NCBI RefSeq assembly: GCF_000208865.1
Contig: NC_018394.1
Location: forward strand, 248,001-312,000
Reading direction: 5' to 3'
DNA length: 64,000 nucleotides
DNA from: Neospora caninum Liverpool
Lineage: Eukaryota; Apicomplexa; Conoidasida; Eucoccidiorida; Sarcocystidae
This document shows, piece after piece, positions 45,347 through 56,615 of the stretch. Every line of letters begins with the position of its first letter. Positions within the stretch are counted from its first letter, which is position 1. The position numbers and the translations under genes are program-made. The notes under the pieces were generated by a model. It was not told the DNA's origin and made no database searches. It saw only the letters and a program-made list of their open reading frames with translations.

Positions 45347-48080
45347 ATGTTCTCTTTCTCTGCGAGGGGACGAAAGTCGCTCGCATCTTCTGTGGGCTTC
45401 CTGCGCTCTTGCAGGTGTCTGTGCTCTCTTCACGCTGCCGTCGCGATTCCTTTGCTGGCTTGGCTGTTCGTCTTTTGCCACGTTCTCCTGACTCTCTCGA
45501 ACCTCGAGACCGTCTCGCTCTGCGAAGGCCTTCTCGTGGGGCCATCGTCCCCGCCCGCGTGGTTTTCTTCTGCCGCAACTCCCCTTTCTTCTCGCTCCTC
45601 TTCTCTCTCTCCTTCCCTTTCGTCTTCTCTCTCTCCTTCCCTTTCGTCTTCTCTTTCTCCTTCCCTTTCGTCTTCCCTCTCTCCTTCCCTTTCGTCTTCT
45701 CCCTGGTATCCTCGTCCGTCTTCTGTGTCTTCCTCCTCTTCGTCCACTTCTTTTTCCCCCGAGCTTTTGCGCCATCTTTCTTCTGTGCGTACATCCTCTT
45801 TCTCTCCGCTGCGTTACCCCTCTGCGTTTGCCGCCTTCACCCCTTTCCCTCCAGTCGCTCTCTGTCCCTCGCGTCTCTCTCTCTCTCCTCGACAGGCTGC
45901 GAGCCTCGGTGCCGGCATGAACCTGCAGCGTCTCTCTCCTTGGGTTTCCCTTCTGCCGCTTCCCCGGTCTTCGGGGTTCTCCTCTGTGCGTTCCAGCACT
46001 TCTGGACAAAGCTCTCAGAAGGCGCGAACGGCGANNNNNNNNNNNNNNNNNNNNNNNNNNNNNNNNNNNNNNNNNNNNNNNNNNNNNNNNNNNNNNNNNN
46101 NNNNNNNNNNNNNNNNNNNNNNNNNNNNNNNNNNTCTCTGTCTGTCCTCCTCTCTCTGTCTGTCCTCCTCTCTCTGTCTTCTTCTCCTCTCTCCAGCTGC
46201 TCGCGTTTTCTCGCTTTGTCAGTTCAGGAGTTTCTGTCTTCCTCTCTCTGTCTTCTTCTCCTCTCTCCAGCTGCTCGCGTTTTCTCGCTTTGTCTGTTCT
46301 GGAGTTTCTGTCTTCCTCTCTCTGTCTTCTTCTCCTCTCTCCAGCTGCTCGCGTTTTCTCGCTTTGTCTGTTCTGGTGTTTCTGTCTTCCTCTCTCTGTC
46401 TTCTTCTCCTCTCTCCAGCTGCTCGCGTTTTCTCGCTTTGTCTGTTCTGGTGTTTCTGTCTTCCTCTCTCTGTCTTCTTCTTTACCCTCTGGTGTTTTTC
46501 GCTTTCGTTGTCGACCGCTCGTCACGTAACAAAAAGACGTCACGATTTTAGATCGGTTGGTACAGAAGATCAAACCTAACACGAATTAACTGAGTTAAGT
46601 AATACAGGGTGGGAACTCTTCTGGTCCTGCGTCCCCAGCGTTCCGAGTTTCCCTCCCTTTGGTTTTTTTTGTTCTCCCGACAACCCGCGCCTCGCGTTTG
46701 CTTCTCTCTTTCCAGGCCCTCTCGGTGTCCGTCGTTTTTCTGCTGGCCTCTTTGCTCCTGTCCTCGCCGTCGACCAAGACCATCGCGGATATTTCCGCAT
46801 CCATCTTTTCCCTCATTTGGTGCGTCGTGCTCCCTTCCTTCTGGGTCAAACTGCGCTTCTTGCGAATCTTGCCTGAGGACTCGACGCCCGCTTTCGCTTC
46901 GCTTCGGTCCTTCCTCCCGTCCCCACTCGCTTCCTTCTTCCCCGCCCCCACCGCCTCCACAGTCTCGTGCGCTTCGCCTCTCTCCGCTTCTCCTGGCTCT
47001 TCTTCCCTCGCGTCGTCTCCCGGCGCTTCTCCCTTACCTTCCACGCGCGCTCCGCAACTCTTCGCGCAGTTCCTTCCTCGCCCCTACGCGGCGTCTTCCC
47101 TCCTGGTTGCTTCCGTCCTCGCCCTCATCTCTTCCGACACCTTCGCGTACCTCGTGGGCTCCGTCCTCGGCTCCTCGCCGATTTCCTCGCTCTTCGCACC
47201 GCCGCTCTTTTCTTCTCTCCCCCCCGCTGCATGCGTGTCGCCGCGGAAAACCGTCCAGGGTCTCCTCGGCGGCGCCTTGGCGGCGGGGGTAACTGGCTGC
47301 GTCTCGGCGTGGCTGATTGGGAAGTCGTTGCCTCTCGATTGCCTCTGGAAAGCCGAAGCCGAGTGCGAGAGAAGGCGCCGCGCCACGGAGATGCTCCTCG
47401 CCGTCCTGCAAGCAAATCCGCCCAGTCGCGACGAAGCTCCAGGCGCATGCGCCGCCGAGAAAAGCGCGACAGATCCTCGCCGTGAAGGCACCAGGAATCG
47501 AGACGAGGTTCAAACGCTCGCGCCGGTCGTCCCGTCCTCGGGACCGCAGGAGACTTCAAGCACACGCTGGCGACACGTCGCGTCGCGCTTGCTGTCTGTG
47601 CTGCATGCGCACGTGGCGGGAGCTCGGCGTCTGCATGCAAACGCGCAAGCATTGACACCGGTGTGCGAGGCTCCTCTCGCTCTCTCGCCCGCTCTTCCAC
47701 CCCCGTTTGGTTGCGGCCGGTCTTCCTCTGTGTTTGCGTCTTCGCTGCTGCGCGCCTCAGTCCTTCGCTTCGGCTTCTCGCCGCTCTTGCTCGGCGCAGG
47801 CTCTCTCGCGGGGATCCTCCTGTCTCTGGTGGGCGTCTTGGGCGATTTGACGGCGAGTCTCGTGAAACGCGACGCCGGAGTGAAAGACAGCGGAACGCTG
47901 CTGCCGGGTCACGGCGGATGGCTGGACCGCACAGACTCCTACTTGCTGGCAGCCCCGCTCGCGTACGTGATCAGTCTTCTCACCCAAGAATTTTGCGCAT
48001 CTGTCTTGAAGCGAAACGCGCTCCTAAGAGATGATACCAAACCCGAGGGCGAGGTTGAAGGCTTAGCGACGTCGACGTAG
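45347..48080 (+). CDS. CDP-diacylglycerol synthase (phosphatidate cytidylyltransferase), prokaryote-type, probable apicoplast form; interrupted by assembly gap
   Basis: Makes CDP-diacylglycerol from phosphatidate and CTP, feeding phosphatidylglycerol and phosphatidylinositol synthesis. The last exon (46716-48080, 454 codons plus stop) has SDTFAYLVGSVLG, SPRKTVQG and the family signature at about 47850-47935: SLVKRDAGVKDSG then GHGGWLDRTDSYL, including the Lys-Asp and Asp-Arg-x-Asp residues that hold metal and CTP. Several membrane segments flank it (AASSLLVASVLALI; LLLGAGSLAGILLSLVGVLG). A Ser/Pro-rich insertion and a variable loop between 47350 and 47740 enlarge the protein. The probable first exon begins at Met 45347: a short Ser/Arg stretch, a hydrophobic anchor (AAVAIPLLAWLFVFCHVLLT) and a long Ser-rich region, fitting a signal plus transit peptide. 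Its 3' border and the middle exons lie in or near the 100-N gap. Toxoplasma is known to have an apicoplast CDS of this class. The first-exon link is inferred. Confidence 0.85.
45603..45698 (+). repeat. 24-bp minisatellite, four copies, coding
   Basis: The unit ctctctctccttccctttcg + tctt repeats at exactly 24-bp spacing from 45603 to 45698. In the CDP-DAG synthase leader frame it reads as an eight-residue Ser/Leu/Pro repeat (SPSLSSSL). The length divides by three, so copy changes keep frame. Confidence 0.85.
46035..46134. other. Assembly gap (100 N)
   Basis: Exactly 100 undetermined bases, the usual placeholder for a gap of unknown size. It directly abuts a tandem repeat, which probably caused the assembly break, and lies inside the CDP-DAG synthase gene. 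Confidence 0.99.
46135..46490 (+). repeat. 74-bp tandem repeat array next to the gap
   Basis: The anchor ctctccagctgctcgcg recurs at 46189, 46263, 46337 and 46411, a constant 74-bp period. At least four near-identical copies are present and more probably lie in the gap. Each copy contains a pyrimidine tract followed by CAG. The array is in an intron of the CDP-DAG synthase gene, shortly before the true acceptor at 46715. Confidence 0.9.
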
Positions 48081-49037
48081 GCTCAGAGACAGGGAGACAA
48101 AAACCGAGAAGCAAGAGGCGATCATTCATAGAGACAACGAGAGAGATATCGGGAGACAACGAGAGGTGAAATAAAGCTGGGATATAGGAGAAGGGGAACT
48201 CCTGAGGAGGGCGAGTGGCGACGGGAAGGAGAGCAGGGATGTCGAGAGAGAAAGACATATGCCAAGGCACGGAAGGAAAGGGAGACAGAGCCCCTCTATC
48301 TATATAGTTGTATATATATATATATATATGTAGACAGAGAGAGAGAGACGAGATGTGGGGGAGTTAGAAAGGAGGCGAGATTCCTTTCAGGTGCTAAAAG
48401 AGTGACGAGACAGAAACGAGAAGGCAAAGGGGAGAGAGAGGAAATGGACACCGCAGAGAGGTGCCGTGAAGCCGTGCTCTTTGCCTATGAGAGAGAAACG
48501 ACATTCTGGAAGATATATCTTTCCACGCGCTGGTGGTGATTATCGACTAAAGCCGCTTGATGGGAACGAAAGGGAGAACCAGAGCAGACGGTTTCTCAAG
48601 ACCTTGCCTTCGTTTGGTGCGACACAGACGTGCATTTCATGGGTGTTCTTTGTGTTCCTTTGGTTCGACCCGTTTCTTTGTCGCGTACACACGAAACGGC
48701 GACAGCAGTACGCGACCTGTGCGGTGTAGAGACAGAGAGCGACAGGGAGGGAGACAGCGAGAGAGACAGAGAGACAGTGAAAGAGTGTGTTTTGTTGTCA
48801 CCCTGCAATCACACGTCAACCCACGTTCTCTCTGCTGAAACGAGACCGCGAGAGGAAGAACTCGCGGAGGTCTGTGAGGCAGTCGACCGACGGGTTTTTT
48901 GTTTTGTGGCGTTGCCTTTTTTCCCAAAGGGAGAAAGAAGCGGTCACGCAGACTCCTGACCCTTTTTTCAGCTTTTCGAAGCCACCTCAGAGAAAAGGAC
49001 ACACTCAGTTTGGCGGCTCTCACGACAAAACCAGAAC
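48081..49037. other. Intergenic spacer after CDP-DAG synthase
   Basis: GA-rich sequence with a TA tract at 48310-48331 and GACAGA-type repeats at 48730-48780. No coding exon is supported. The 3' UTR of the synthase and the promoter of the next plus-strand gene are expected here. Confidence 0.45.
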
Positions 49038-50324
49038 ATGACAGATTTCCCGAACGAGTGCGTCGGTGTGTACTGCCGCAAAACTCTCGGGTCCGGGATC
49101 TCCTTTCCTCCGCTGAATCCACCTCAAGAAACGGATCCACGAGTGGTGACTGGCCCTCTCGCTCTTTTTCTGGAATCGGCAACTTCTGGGATCTTTGCTT
49201 CAACTGGCGATTCTCCCCCAAAAGGGGGAGAGCCGGCGAAGCTAGCCGTTTTTTTCAGGGAATTCGCTGTGTCCGGAATAGTAGAAGGTTTGGCGATAGA
49301 ACCTAGACAAGTGGGAGGATCTGAGAACTTTCGTCTGGCGGCCCTAGGACACCGAAGCTCTCGCCGAACGCCCTCCGTCTTCCGCAGAAAAAAAAGCCGA
49401 GCCTGCGTCTCGAGAGAAAGGACTGCAGCCGCGTTTCTCCCTTCTCATTTCAGACATGACGAGACCTCCCTTCCCACGACTTTGCGTCTTTCGACTCGTG
49501 AGCTCGCCATCCGCTTTCAGTGTGCCACTTTCGGGCGTGCTACAATTCCAGAAATTACCTTTTTTTCCAACACCAAATGTCGTGCCCCCGGGAGATACAC
49601 ACAACCCAGTTTTGTAGGATTGCTGTGCACCGCCCCACGTGCCAGGATCTATGAAAAGGTATACTGTGAGTTTGAAACAGACGTTTCTTTGAGTTCTGTG
49701 CTCAAAGAAGAAGAATCCCTCCGCCGGCGCCCGATTCGAGAGACCGTGGCGGAAACGGGAGAACCTCCTCTGCGCCTTCGCGGGATGTGGAGGTTTTGCT
49801 TTCCAGTCCAGAGTACATCCGTGTCAACGCTTCTTTTCTGCACTAAAGTTGGAAAGAAAGTGGGAGATCTCTCTTTCTTCTCTCGCGTTCTCGCTCCTCG
49901 TCCCGAGAATCGACAACGGCGGTTTGAGGCGAGAGCGCGGCGCGGCTCGTCGTGCTGCATGCAGGCAGAAGAGAGAAAGAGAAGACTCAAAAAGCGACAA
50001 ACGCTGTCCTCTTTTTGGCGACAAAAAACATTCTTGACGAGAAGGAAAACTGCTTATTCTCAAAGCAAAGAGGGAGATGCCGTCAACACACGAAAGACAA
50101 ACCGCTACACGGGATCCACGCTTTCTTTCGCACATGCGACGTTCGGAGCTTTTCTCCAGAAGACCGTTTTTCGCGCCCTGTCTCGTTCCTTCCTCCTTCA
50201 TTTGTCGCGCTATTTGGCGCCGTCCTCTCTCATCCGTCGTTTCCCTCCACTTTTCCTTTCCTGTCTCTTTCCTATTCAAAACCCAGCTGCATGCGGAGAC
50301 AGAGACAGAACGAAGAGACACGCG

Positions 50325-51770
50325 ATGAGGCGGCTGCAGCCCCAGATGGCCCGCGGGGGCTGTAGGAAGAGAGAGCCCTTGATCCCTCTTTCTTCCTCGC
50401 GTCCTTCTTTAGACCGTGAGGAGAGCGAAAATTTCGGATTCGCGCTGTTCAACCAGCCGCTGTCACGTCCTTCGAGGTCGTCCCTCCATCTGCCTCGTCG
50501 CGCGGCCGACGGTGTTTTTCTTTCCTCCGTCGCTTCTGCTCCTTCAACACATCACAGACAGCTGAAGAGGACAGAGACGAACCAGAGAGATGAGGATCTA
50601 CACAGACAGATCGCAGACGGGAGACAAACAGCCAAAAAGCCAAACACACAGAGAGCCAGAGACGTACCCCGATCTGCACGAGGTCCTTCTCGTTCTCACG
50701 CTTATTCTCTCTCTTGTTCTCCTTCTTCTTGTTCTCCTTCTTCTTGTTCTTCTTCTTGTTCTCCTTCTTCTTGTTCTTTTTCTTGTTCTCCTTCCTATTG
50801 TTTCTCGTGTTCTCTCTCTTATCGTCCTTCTTCTTCATCTTCTTCAAGTTTCTCCTGTCCGGCGCGTGCTCGAGGTCGTTCGTCTCTTTCGTATTTTTCG
50901 TATCAGTCGTTTTCTTTCTCTTCATCTGCCGGTGATTTCTCTTCCTCGTTTTCCCCTGCGGAGGCCGCAGCCCGTTTTCCCGTCCTCGGTTTCCTGCCCC
51001 GTCGCTTCCGTGTAGAGACAGTGTGGCAGGTGTCTCCTGCGTCTCTCCCCGCGCTCGCTCGCGCAGCGTGTAGTGCCGAAGAAGACGACAACTTGAGACG
51101 CCTCGAGCGGGAATTGGAGGAAGCCCGAGAGGAAGGCGAGGCAGAGAAACATCTCCTGCAGAGAGCACAGCGAACAGAGGCAGAAGACGCAGAAAGAGAA
51201 GCAGAAAGAGAAGGAGAGAGAGAAGCAGAAAGAGAAGGAGAGAGAGAAGCAGAAAGAGAGGTGGAGGCGTGGCGTTCGGAAAGAGGACAAGAAGGGCGAG
51301 AGGTGATGAAGAGCACAGAAGACAGCTCAGACCTTCCGGAGGGGCGGGAGGCCTTCGAGGAAGGGAATAGAGCCTCAAGCACCGGGAATCCTGTCTCTTC
51401 CGTATTTTCCTCGACTTCCTCCACTGCGGCTTCCTCGTATTCTCAGTCTCGCCTCGCTTTGCTGAGAGCGAAGGGAATCCTCCCCTCCCTCGTTTTCTGG
51501 CGGCATGTACACCGGCGTGTTGAGATCTGTGAAGATCTTCTCTCCAACGCCCACATAGCTTCTCTTCTTCTGTCGGCCAACCGGGTAAGCATCCGCTCTC
51601 TTCCTACGCTTCGTGCTGTCCCTCCTCTTCGTGTTGTGGTCTTGCTATTCTCGTCCATCACTTTCCCGTCTCTTTTGTGTTTGCTGTCGTCTCCATGCCC
51701 ACAGCATATAATATCCCGTGTACATGACACCACATCCAGGCTCACATCCACATCTACGTGCAGGCAAACA

Positions 51771-51809
<39 letters not shown>

Positions 51810-54800
51810 TTTTATGATTTGTTCACGTTCTTTCTCGATGTGGTGGAAGGTGAGATTTGAACGTTCTGGATCGCTGCCGCTCTTAACAAAACGCTACGTG
51901 CGATGTGTTTGGGAAGGAGAACATGTGTGTTTTCTTTTGCTCTTCCTCTCCAGGCTTCTCCAACTCATCCGGATTTTGTCGAGTTTCTCGTTGCGCTCCT
52001 CGCTCGACGAGGTTCTCTCTTTCTTGCGTCTTCCGCCCCTCGATGCGTCTCTCCAGGACTTCCCACTTTTTCTTCTTCTCCTTGTTCGTCTTCCGGCGTT
52101 TCGAGTTTTTCTCGGCCTGCGCCAGGAGCTAAAGCCTTCCTGCCTCCCCCTCTGGCCATTGCTGTTTTCAATTTAACGCTACACCGCGTTTCGGCAGCAG
52201 CAGGGGCGTGTGAAGAAGGCTCAGGAAGAAGCGAGCGAACGAGAAGAGAAGAGAGAGATACACCGGTGGATGCGACGCGAACGCTTGGTCCTGCGTGTCT
52301 TCCTCCCCATGAGTGCGACGAAGTTTTGATGAGGGCGCTTCTCTCCTCGCTCAGCCGAAACTGTTCCTTTTTCCTGTCGTCTTCCGCTTCCACTTCTTCC
52401 TCTTCTTCCGTCTCTGTCTCGTCCTGTTCTACGTCGGTCCCTTCTTCCTCTGCGTCTGCAGCGTCCGTGATGCCCCATTTGCCGGCTACCGAAGCAGAGA
52501 TGAAGAAAAACACTCGCCCGCTGAATGCAGCTCTTCTCCTCGCAAGCGCCATGGCACGCTTCGCCCACCTCGCGAGAACAGGCGCCTTTCCGTTTTCGAC
52601 ATCTTCCTCGCCGTCCACCCTCGACGTTTTGAACTGGGCAGTCCTGTGGGAAGAGGCGCTGTTGCCACGCTTTCATGTGTCTCTGGACCAGGCAAGTCTT
52701 TGCAGTGAAGGCAAACAACGGCCAACGGGCGTGACTGCTCGAGAGAAGACGAAAGGTGGAAGGCGGGGAAGGCGAAAGTTGCGGGAGAAAGCAAGCGCCC
52801 TGTGCACTTTGCGGGAAGAGAAAGAACGGCAATCAAAGGACGGAGGCGAGGGACGAGAGCGTGCAACATAAGGCACAGGCGAAGGAAGAGACAGTGCGAG
52901 AAGCGCGAACAGGACGAGAATGGAGAGAGAAACAAAACGCGAGAGAAAAAATCGTCAAGGTAGTAAAGGACATGGCGGGAGGATCGGCCGAACGAACGCG
53001 AGGAACGAAAAAGGTGAAGGAAAAGGGGACGAGATAAGAACTAACACAAGCAACAATTCGAAGAGAGTTGAAAAAACGTGCCCAAAAGAGTCAGACGGCA
53101 GGGGCGAGTTCTTTTCTGAATATCTCAAAACACAAGGATTCAATGCAGCAGCCCTTCGGGGAGGTTGCATACGTCGGCGAGAGAAGTAGAGCCAAGAGGA
53201 CATCGAATCCGCAAAGAGCTCTCGAGAGCGCGCCGGCCCCGAGAACATGTGTGTGTGTGTGTGTGTTTGTGTGCAGATGTCTCTCAAGCAAACAGTCTCT
53301 CTCCTCCACTCTCTCAGTCGTCTGAGCCATCATCCAATTTTCTTCTTTCCTCCCTCGTCTTCTGGAGACAAAACACTTCTTCAGCCTTCTCAGTCCTCTG
53401 TTTTGTCTTCCTCTCCTGCGTCTTTTTCCTCTTCCGTGTCTCCTTCATCTCTTTTGCTTCGCACCCTTGCTCGCCTCCTGCACATTCTCCAGAGTAGAGG
53501 CCCTCGAAGCGAAGAGGGAGCGGAAGGAGGTTGTCGGGTGGAGGGTGAATCAGAAGGAAAGGCGAACACCCAGACTGGTGGAACGAGGCCGACTCTGCAG
53601 CAAGAGGATCCTTCCCTTTGTCTTTCGGCATCATCTGCATCTTCAGCTAACCAGTGCGCGGCTTCGTCTGTCGGTGTGTCTTTCCCTCCGGCACCGTTTC
53701 CCCCGCCTCCATCACCTTTCTCTTGCAAGTCTTCGGCAGCTCTTGGGACCGACTCATCGGCCCAGAGAGCCGTGGAGGGGATGGCTGACACCGTCGACCC
53801 CAACAGCCTCTCGTATGCTTTTCACTCTGTCTTTCTCCTTGATCACGCTGTCAGTGCGCACATGCGTCTTCGAGACCCGACTATTCTTCCGCCTGCCTCC
53901 GGTTCGACGCGGGAACAGGCGTCGTTCTTCCTCGACCGGGTTGCTCCTCAGCTTCCCGTCCTTCTACAGTCTCTCATGCCGTTCCTGGCCTCTTCGTCGC
54001 CGTTCGTTCCCCCGTTTCGTTCGTATTCCTCTCCTTTTTCTTCCGTCTCTTGTTCCTCTTCTCCTGCGACGGCGTCCTCGGCAGCGGGCGAAGTGGATGT
54101 TTCTGCTTCGAAAACTTCGGAGTCCGATTCGTTGGTCTCGCCGTTTATGACGCCTCGTTTCGCCTCCCTTTCCGAGCTCCTTCGCGCGTTTCTCCCGCTT
54201 CTCACCCGACAGCTGCTTGCGGCACCTGCGGTGTCTTCGCTGCTTCTTCTCCACCTCTCTCGCCATGTCTCCTCGCTCTTCCCGTCTCCGTCAGACCGCC
54301 AGGACACGTCCCTGGCGGCGCTGAAGAGAGAAGAAGAGGCCGCCGAGAGACGAGACGAAGCGTCCCGTGGAACGACGGGTAAACGCAGCCTGCAGCAGAA
54401 GCACGAACGGCGCCTTTACCTCTTTCTCCTCTCCTCGCTTGTCACGCAGAACCCTTCCCTGTCGCTGGCGCGCGAAACGGTGGCGTCGCATCTTCTTCCG
54501 TCGCCGCACCTGGACAACTCCGGCAGGACGCCTCCCGACATCCCCAATCGCACTTTGGCCTCTGTCCCGTCTTCGTCGCCTGCTCCCACGGCTGTTGTCC
54601 CTCCGCCTCGTTCTCGCGCGCCTGGGGAAGGCTCCCTGGAGGAATTCGACGCCGTGGAAGACGCCCGCATCTACCTCCAGGCGCACCAACGCGCCCGAGA
54701 GGAGAAGCCGGAGACCCGCGAGGGGACAGAGGCACTGAAGCCCTTGGCGTCTCTCTCTAGAGACAAATCAGCACAGACCACAAGCACCTTTGACTCGTCC

Positions 54801-56615
54801 TCTTTCCCTTCCTCATTACCTTCCTCGCCTTCGTTTTCCTCGTCTTCGCTGCCTTCCCCTTCTTCTCGTCTTTCTTCGTCTGTGTTGGTGTTTGACGCGT
54901 CAGCAGTTCCACTTCAGCGCAGTGTGCGTGGATCGCTTCGGGTGGCGGTCTCGCCGCTTCTCTCTTCGCTTTCGACTCTTGAGCCCGCCGAGTTGCTCCA
55001 GGCGGCGCAGCTAGTAGTTACCACTGCTTCGCTGCGGCACCCTGTCTCCCTGATCTCTCACCTTCTGGGGCATTTGACGGCGCGCGTGCATGCGGGAAGC
55101 GAGGAGGGGACGGCGCCTCTCGCTCCCCGCGCGGAGGCAGGAGCCGACGGCCACGAAGGGCGGCGAGTCGGCGGTGGAACGCGAGAGAAGAAACATGCAA
55201 GTTTCGGGTTAACGGATCTCGGCGCAGTCGCCACTGTGGGCGCTCAGTTGGTGCAACTAAAGAGCGGAAGGCAAGGCGACGCGCGCAACCAGGACGGCCC
55301 CCCCGGCGCGTTACAGGAACTGAAAACGAAAAACAAACACGACGTTCAGGTCGCCCTCCAGCAACAGTTTCGCGCGCTCCTCACTGCGATTGCAGAGAGG
55401 GCTGAAGCGGCTCTCATAAAAGAAGAAGCCGAGGAAGGGCAGGAGTGGAGAGGAGACGCTTTGACGAGCGAGAACATGTCTGTGGAAGGGTGGGATGACG
55501 AAGACGGAGACAGACACTGGCTGGTGGACGTGTCTGGCGACGAAGACTCCTGCGCTTGTGGAGGAAGCCGGACGCGAGAAGAGCTCGTTGACGGGAGTGT
55601 GGAAGTCGTCCCAGCAAGCGGAGACGTTGAATGCGCGGAAAAGAGCGAATCGCGGACAGGAAGAAAGAAGCGGCAGGACGAACGTAGTTTCCTGCATGCT
55701 CCCAAGGCCCTCCTGGAACTCCTGGTCGTCTTCGACGTTGCGGGGCTCTCGCGGCCTCACCTTGCGTCATTGGTGGAGCGGCGCATTCTTTCTTATCCGA
55801 AATTTCGCGAGATCTTTGGAATTAATTCCCCTGCGTCGCGTGACCATGAGCGGGATTCCCAGGGCGATACCAAAAGTGAAAGGCAGCGCGGAAGACGAAA
55901 ACGGCAACCCGCGAAGGCCCAGGAAGGAGGGGAACCTGGGGATGAGCGACGCGAGCAGGACCAGCTCGCAGAGGGAGAAAGCAGAGAAACGGACGAGGCG
56001 TTGACGCCCCACGGGAGGGACTCAGAGTCGTCTCCCGACACGTCGACCTCGACGGTGTTTCTCCGTTCTCATCTGGATGAAATTCTCCATCTGCTACACT
56101 TTCTGGCGGAGTCTGTGTCGTCTGCCCCGCAGCCAGCTTCCTGTTCTTCCGCTTCGCTCTTCGCCCATCTCCTCCCCGCTCTCTCTGTTCCGCAGCTGCT
56201 TGCCACCCTCTCGATCGATATGCTTCTCTGCGCACTCGATATCCTTCGGCGCCTCTTGAGGTTCCGCCAGCCGCCTGAGGCTCTCCCAGGCGACTCCGCG
56301 TCGGCCGGGCAGAAACGGGAAGATCGGGATAGAAGCAATCAAGGACGTGGCAGGGGAGCTGCGTCACGCCCCGAGGCATGGCCGAATTCCCACGTTGTGG
56401 TGAATCACCACGCTGAACGGTTTCTTTACGCCATCCAAAAACACTGCCTGACCAAGTCGTTTCTGGGATCTCTGCGGAACGGGGAACTTCTGCTGCTTGA
56501 GGAAGTCCTGCGGGAATTAGGCGAACGAAATCTCCAAGTGGAGGAAGAGCGAATGCAACGACAACTGCCTGAACCAGTGCCGAAACGCCTGCAGCATTCC
56601 ATGGATGCATACTGA
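50325..56615 (+). CDS. Large helical protein of unknown function, possibly an organelle RNA-binding helical-repeat protein
   Basis: Three exons: 50325-51584, 51954-52691 and 53277-56615, all phase 0, 1778 residues. The frame is open back to an ATG at 49038 (2207 residues), but 49.04-50.3 kb lacks convincing protein character, so 50325 is chosen provisionally. The first exon has a Cys/Ser low-complexity stretch (about residues 130-190) and an EREAERE-type coiled coil (about 285-315). Exons 2 and 3 hold spaced helical pairs separated by Ser/Glu-rich linkers: DFVEFLVALLARRG, RALLSSLSRNCSFFL, VSLLHSLSRLSHHP, PVLLQSLMPFLA, QAAQLVVTTASLRHPVS, DEILHLLHFLAESV, LDILRRLLRF, KHCLTKSFL. This spacing recalls helical-repeat families such as FASTK-like or HPR proteins of coccidian mitochondria. 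No RAP domain is visible at the C-terminus. Intron 2 starts GCAAGT, a non-canonical GC donor. I cannot name the function. Confidence 0.65.
50705..50850 (+). repeat. (TTCTCCTTCTTCTTG)n-like pyrimidine repeat in coding exon
   Basis: Irregular CTT/GTTCTC repeats, read in frame as Cys/Ser/Pro-rich sequence (SPSSCSPSSCSSSC). It opens all plus-strand frames locally, so it is weak evidence for coding by itself. Confidence 0.7.
51187..51262 (+). repeat. GAGAAGCAGAAAGAGAAG-type tandem repeat encoding a charged helix
   Basis: About three copies of a 24-bp purine unit reading as Ala-Glu-Arg-Glu repeats, a predicted single helix or coiled coil in the large unknown protein. Confidence 0.75.
51774..51808. 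repeat. (TA)n microsatellite in intron 1 of the large unknown gene
   Basis: TA run of about 16 units within intron 51585-51953. Confidence 0.9.
53246..53276 (+). repeat. (TG)n tract forming the acceptor region of the GC-AG intron
   Basis: TGTGTG run ending TTTGTGTGCAG at the 3' splice site before exon 3 (53277). The polypyrimidine tract is replaced by TG repeats, itself unusual. Confidence 0.75.

Noticed and set aside
44798..46582. 594-codon minus-strand open frame running through the N gap
   Set aside because: It counts the gap as open sequence, and its Arg/Glu-rich product mirrors pyrimidine-rich plus-strand DNA that encodes the synthase leader. No family similarity.
49038..50324. Upstream extension of the large unknown protein to Met 49038
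   Set aside because: Open but with weak protein character and no helical segments like the rest. Kept as an alternative start only.
50449..51378. 309-codon minus-strand frame with Lys/Asn repeats
   Set aside because: Antisense shadow of the Cys/Ser and Glu/Arg repeats in the plus-strand gene; composition follows the repeats.
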